A stretch of DNA of 13,424 nucleotides from Verrucomicrobiota bacterium. GTDB taxonomy: Bacteria > Verrucomicrobiota > Verrucomicrobiia > Opitutales > Opitutaceae. The translations under genes and the position numbers were made by a program. A model generated the notes under the pieces. It was not told the DNA's origin and did not search any database. It was given only the letters and a program-made list of their open reading frames with translations. Location: positions 1-13,424 of the forward strand of contig JAEZSJ010000298.1 in assembly GCA_023443985.1 (NCBI GenBank). The letters run 5' to 3'. Below are positions 13,189-13,424 of the stretch, piece by piece (position 1 is the first letter of the stretch; each line of letters begins with the position of its first letter).

Positions 13189-13424
13189 ATGAAAATCCTC
13201 CTTATCGGCGACGAATCACGCACGCGGCGCCTCCTGTCCTTCGGGCTCGTGAAACCCGAGGATCAGGCCGCCGCGGTCGGCTCGGCGGGCGAACTGGCGC
13301 GGCTTCCCACGCTGCGTGGATTCGAGGTCGCGCTTCTCGACTGGGAGATGCGCGACGCCGTCGCCCGGGAGCTGCTCGACCAGTTGCGGCGGCTGGCCCC
13401 CACGCTGCCGGTGGTCGTCCTCAC
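13189..13424 (+). CDS. Response regulator receiver-domain protein, 3' end outside the window
   Basis: The first 78 residues of a CheY-like receiver are present. Beta-1 is MKILLIGDES, with the acidic pair Asp8-Glu9 preceded by Gly where most receivers have Val or Asp. The probable phospho-acceptor is Asp51 in VALLDWEM, and the beta-4 strand LPVVVLT at the edge supplies the conserved Thr. The conserved Lys and any output domain lie beyond the window, so it could be a stand-alone receiver, a transcription factor or a hybrid protein. The start is six bases after the SDR stop, with CCCC before ATG and no Shine-Dalgarno, which suggests cotranscription with the SDR. It could conceivably sit upstream of the kinase at 5148, whose own receiver needs a phosphate source, but nothing here shows that. 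Confidence 0.8.
   Translation, partial: MKILLIGDESRTRRLLSFGLVKPEDQAAAVGSAGELARLPTLRGFEVALLDWEMRDAVARELLDQLRRLAPTLPVVVL

Noticed and set aside
1..13424. Mobile elements, CRISPR arrays, tRNA or rRNA genes
   Set aside because: No transposase, integrase, regularly spaced repeats, cloverleaf or rRNA-like sequence was seen on either strand; all genes look like chromosomal housekeeping or accessory genes.

Overview
The window is GC-rich bacterial DNA (about 70% by eye). All ten recognisable genes lie on the + strand, and intergenic gaps are all under 280 bases. Most start codons have no Shine-Dalgarno sequence and are preceded by a C/A-rich trinucleotide. The gene content (a secreted GH5 glycanase, a GlgX/TreZ pair, a soluble receiver-PAS-PAS-histidine kinase with a NarL-type partner, DUF883 and DUF3185 proteins) together with the rare Shine-Dalgarno use suggests Verrucomicrobiota, possibly Opitutaceae. 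That placement is an inference with no phylogenetic marker behind it.

Layout. (1) 1-1518: 3' part of nadB (L-aspartate oxidase, NAD biosynthesis), followed by a hairpin. (2) 1664-2821: secreted GH5 cellulase-like hydrolase with its own promoter candidate and a strong terminator-like hairpin. (3) 3099-4718: a two-gene unit, a DUF883/ElaB-YqjD-like membrane-anchored small protein followed by type II NADH:quinone oxidoreductase, ending at a second strong hairpin. (4) 4906-5109: a 67-residue two-helix DUF3185 membrane protein. (5) 5148-7782: a two-component pair. The kinase (receiver-PAS-PAS-HisKA_3-HATPase) overlaps its LuxR/NarL-type response regulator by 11 bases. (6) 7918-12038: glgX (glycogen debranching) and treZ (malto-oligosyltrehalose trehalohydrolase), overlapping by 4 bases. 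treY, needed between them biochemically, is not in the window. (7) 12313-13182: a stress-type short-chain dehydrogenase with a hydrophilic N-terminal tail, followed after 6 bases by a receiver-domain protein cut by the window end.

How the genes fit together. GlgX and TreZ supply two of the three steps from glycogen to trehalose. The SDR belongs to a clade known from general-stress genes, and DUF883 and DUF3185 proteins are small membrane proteins that often turn up in stress contexts. NDH-2 oxidises NADH without pumping protons. A reserve-polysaccharide and stress-tolerance neighbourhood around a cytoplasmic two-component system is a reasonable hypothesis, but proximity is the only link visible here. 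I see no mobile element, CRISPR array, RNA gene or defence system, and nothing that clearly amounts to a new system. The most useful leads are the regulatory architecture (SD-less starts, very short leaders, GC-rich hairpins without T-tracts), the missing treY, the N-terminal-receiver kinase and a nested inverted repeat at 2931-2966.
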